A stretch of 6,630 nt of DNA, taken from Polyangia bacterium (lineage in GTDB: Bacteria > Myxococcota_A > Polyangia > Polyangiales > Polyangiaceae). Shown here one piece after another: positions 5,146-6,630 of this stretch. A model generated the notes under the pieces. It made no database searches. It was not told where the DNA came from and saw only the letters and a list, made by a program, of their open reading frames with translations. The stretch is from contig JAUILJ010000463.1 in NCBI GenBank assembly GCA_030433055.1, forward strand, positions 1 to 6,630, read 5' to 3'. Every line of letters begins with the position of its first letter. Position 1 is the stretch's first letter. The position numbers and the translations under genes are program-made.

Positions 5146-6576
5146 ATGCGTTGGCTTGGCTTGAGCGCGTCGCTGGTGGTCGCGGTCGTGGGTTGTGGTT
5201 CGGATGGCGGTACTGCGAGCAGCGGTAGCGGCGGAACCTTCAGCGGCGGGGGTGAGGGCGGCTCGATGGGAGGCGCCGGCGCGACGGCCTGGGGAGGTTC
5301 CGCGGGGAATGGTATCGGCGGCGACCCGAGTGGGGGTGCCGCTGGCAGCGCCGAGGGCGGCAGCGGAGCGATGGGAGGCTCTACCAGCGGCGGTACCGCG
5401 GGCGCTGCGACGGGCGGAGCCGCGACGGGCGGAGCAGGCGGCGCCGAGGTCCCCCCTCACCTGCGCCCGCAGAGCCACTCCTCTCAGCTGCTCTTCGATC
5501 CAGCCAGGGACGAGTTCAACATCAGCTATCACAGCTTCCGCATCCCCTCGATCGTGCGCTCCACTCAGGGCACGCTGATCGCATTCGCCGAAGGGCGCCA
5601 GTGCTCTGCAGCGGACTTTGGCAACATCAACCTGGTGTACAAGCGCTCCTTCGACCACGGAAAGACTTGGACCAAGCTGGCAGAGGTGGTCGGCAGTGGC
5701 GCGGGCACCTGGGGCAACCCCACCGCTGTCGTCGACGAGGCAACGGGCACCATCTGGCTGTTCATGAACTGGAACGCGGAGAACATCAGCCAGAACGCCA
5801 GCACCAACCCGTGCACCGGGAACGCGACCAGCGCCGTTGGCTCCGGGGACCGCCCCGTGTTCGTGAGCAAGAGCACCGACGATGGCGCGAGCTGGACCAA
5901 GCCGGTGGACATGACCGCCGCGCTACAGCCAGGCGGAATGGGCTGGGACGCGGTGGGCCCCGGAGTGGGCATCTACACCAGCGTCGGCGCCAGCGCTGGG
6001 CGCCTGATCATCCCCGCCACTCACCGCAACATCTACAGCGATGATCACGGGGCCACATGGAAGTACAAGTCAGTTCCTGGAGGAACCGGGGAGAGCACGG
6101 TGGTCGAGCTGTCCGATGGCAAGCTGCTGCGCAATGATCGCGCAGTCGGCAGCACCTGGAACACCGCCAAGCGGCGCTGGTTGAGCACCGGCACCATCGA
6201 GGGCAGCTTTCCGGCGTTCGCCCCCCACGACACGTTGCTCGACCCTCGGGTCGAAGGCAGCGCGATTCGCTACTCCACGGATACCCATCGCATCTTCTTC
6301 CTCAATCCAGCCTCGACGGTTCAGCGCTGCAAGATGCGTGTGCGCATCAGCTACGACGATGGCGCGACCTGGCCCATCAGTCGTCAGCTGCACGACATGC
6401 TCACGGCGACTCAGACCTGTGACCGTCACCTGGGCGGATACTCCAGCATGGCCAAGACAGCGGACTACCATGTGGCCGCGCTGGTGGAGCGGCTGGAGTC
6501 GGATGGCGTGCATCACGGCATCGAAGTGCATCGCTTCAACCTGCCCTGGGTGCTAGACGGCACTCCAGAGCCGTGA
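5146..6576 (+). CDS. GH33-type exo-alpha-sialidase (neuraminidase), lipoprotein
   Basis: This 476-aa enzyme should release terminal sialic acids from glycoconjugates at the cell surface. It has a lipoprotein signal peptide (MRWLGLSASL... VVGC, lipidated Cys17 followed by GSD). A Gly/Ala/Ser-rich linker follows to about residue 101, and a six-bladed sialidase propeller to about residue 470. The FRIP motif is at 131-134 (Arg132). Four Asp-boxes are present: SFDHGKTW (168-175), STDDGASW (243-250), SDDHGATW (298-305) and SYDDGATW (402-409). By family pattern the catalytic set is Arg132, Asp157 (acid/base, in AADFG), Glu316 (GESTVVELSDG), Arg332, Arg394 and nucleophile Tyr432 (GGYSSM). Glu448 closes the conserved LVE segment. 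Nothing essential is missing, so it is probably active. No transport or sialic-acid catabolism gene is in view, so the product's fate is unknown; related glycans such as Kdn remain possible substrates. The start is fixed by the signal peptide. Confidence 0.94.
   Translation: MRWLGLSASLVVAVVGCGSDGGTASSGSGGTFSGGGEGGSMGGAGATAWGGSAGNGIGGDPSGGAAGSAEGGSGAMGGSTSGGTAGAATGGAATGGAGGAEVPPHLRPQSHSSQLLFDPARDEFNISYHSFRIPSIVRSTQGTLIAFAEGRQCSAADFGNINLVYKRSFDHGKTWTKLAEVVGSGAGTWGNPTAVVDEATGTIWLFMNWNAENISQNASTNPCTGNATSAVGSGDRPVFVSKSTDDGASWTKPVDMTAALQPGGMGWDAVGPGVGIYTSVGASAGRLIIPATHRNIYSDDHGATWKYKSVPGGTGESTVVELSDGKLLRNDRAVGSTWNTAKRRWLSTGTIEGSFPAFAPHDTLLDPRVEGSAIRYSTDTHRIFFLNPASTVQRCKMRVRISYDDGATWPISRQLHDMLTATQTCDRHLGGYSSMAKTADYHVAALVERLESDGVHHGIEVHRFNLPWVLDGTPEP
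5407..5436 (+). repeat. 15-bp tandem duplication in the sialidase linker
   Basis: Two head-to-tail copies of gcgacgggcggagc(c/a) differ only in the last base. Each encodes Ala-Thr-Gly-Gly-Ala. The unit length is a multiple of three, so gain or loss of copies by replication slippage would change linker length without breaking the reading frame. Confidence 0.85.
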
Positions 6577-6630
6577 TCCCAGCCTCAACCAGCCCCCTGG
6601 AGTTTCGCCGAGCGCTGCTCGCGGTGCCAC
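6573..6630 (+). CDS. Possible start of a downstream ORF, coupled to the sialidase stop (partial, unidentified)
   Basis: GTG 6573-6575 overlaps the sialidase TGA 6574-6576 in a GTGA arrangement, and the frame stays open to the window end. It would read MIPASTSPLEFRRALLAVP. This resembles the start of a soluble protein, not a signal peptide, and the amphipathic LEFRRAL segment is protein-like. No Shine-Dalgarno sequence is visible and only 19 residues can be read, so it could be chance in GC-rich DNA. No function can be assigned. Confidence 0.28.
   Translation, partial: MIPASTSPLEFRRALLAVP

Noticed and set aside
4876..5658. 260-codon minus-strand frame crossing the intergenic region and the sialidase 5' end
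   Set aside because: It is antisense to the sialidase signal peptide, linker and FRIP region, and would cover the operator-like dyads. Its product is low-complexity Ala/Arg/Gly with no domain.
6589..6600. CCAG-CCCC-CTGG hairpin after the sialidase stop as a terminator
   Set aside because: The stem is only 4 bp, no T-run follows, and it lies inside the possible downstream ORF.

Overview
The window is GC-rich DNA (third codon positions are mostly G or C) that looks like a Myxococcota chromosome, probably Polyangiales-like. The clues are three exported lipoproteins whose mature ends all begin Cys-Gly-Ser-Asp, poly-Gly and Gly/Ala/Ser-rich linkers after the lipid anchor, a Cys-rich EGF-like lipoprotein, and long antisense shadow ORFs. 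The taxonomy is an inference from style, since there is no rRNA or marker gene here.

Layout, left to right. (1) 3-464 (+) is the 3' part of a TetR-family regulator, entering the window at the end of its helix-turn-helix. (2) 461-2950 (+) is a complete penicillin-acylase-family (Ntn-hydrolase) lipoprotein, joined to the regulator by a 4-bp ATGA overlap. (3) 2961-4871 (-) converges on the acylase with only 10 bp between stop codons. It encodes a 636-aa lipoprotein with four 8-cysteine laminin/EGF-like modules, a beta-propeller-like section and an unrecognised C-terminal region. (4) 4872-5145 is the divergent intergenic region. It holds a striking cluster of TGCA-centred inverted repeats at 5032-5084. 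(5) 5146-6576 (+) is a complete GH33-type exo-alpha-sialidase lipoprotein with an FRIP motif, four Asp-boxes and a recognisable catalytic set, tethered by a low-complexity linker of about 80 residues. (6) From 6573 a possible GTG-initiated ORF overlaps the sialidase stop and runs off the window.

How the genes fit together: the TetR-acylase pair is probably one transcription unit in which the regulator may sense a substrate or product of the acylase, such as an N-acyl amide signal or antibiotic. The propeller lipoprotein and the sialidase share one intergenic region and may be co-regulated from the dyad cluster. All three full-length proteins appear to be lipid-anchored and to act outside the cytoplasm. 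That suits an organism that binds and degrades material from other cells, but a single shared pathway is not demonstrated. I found no mobile element, CRISPR array, tRNA or rRNA, and no clear evidence for a wholly new system. The most distinctive items are the EGF-propeller lipoprotein, the regulator-coupled lipo-acylase and the operator-like cluster in front of the sialidase.
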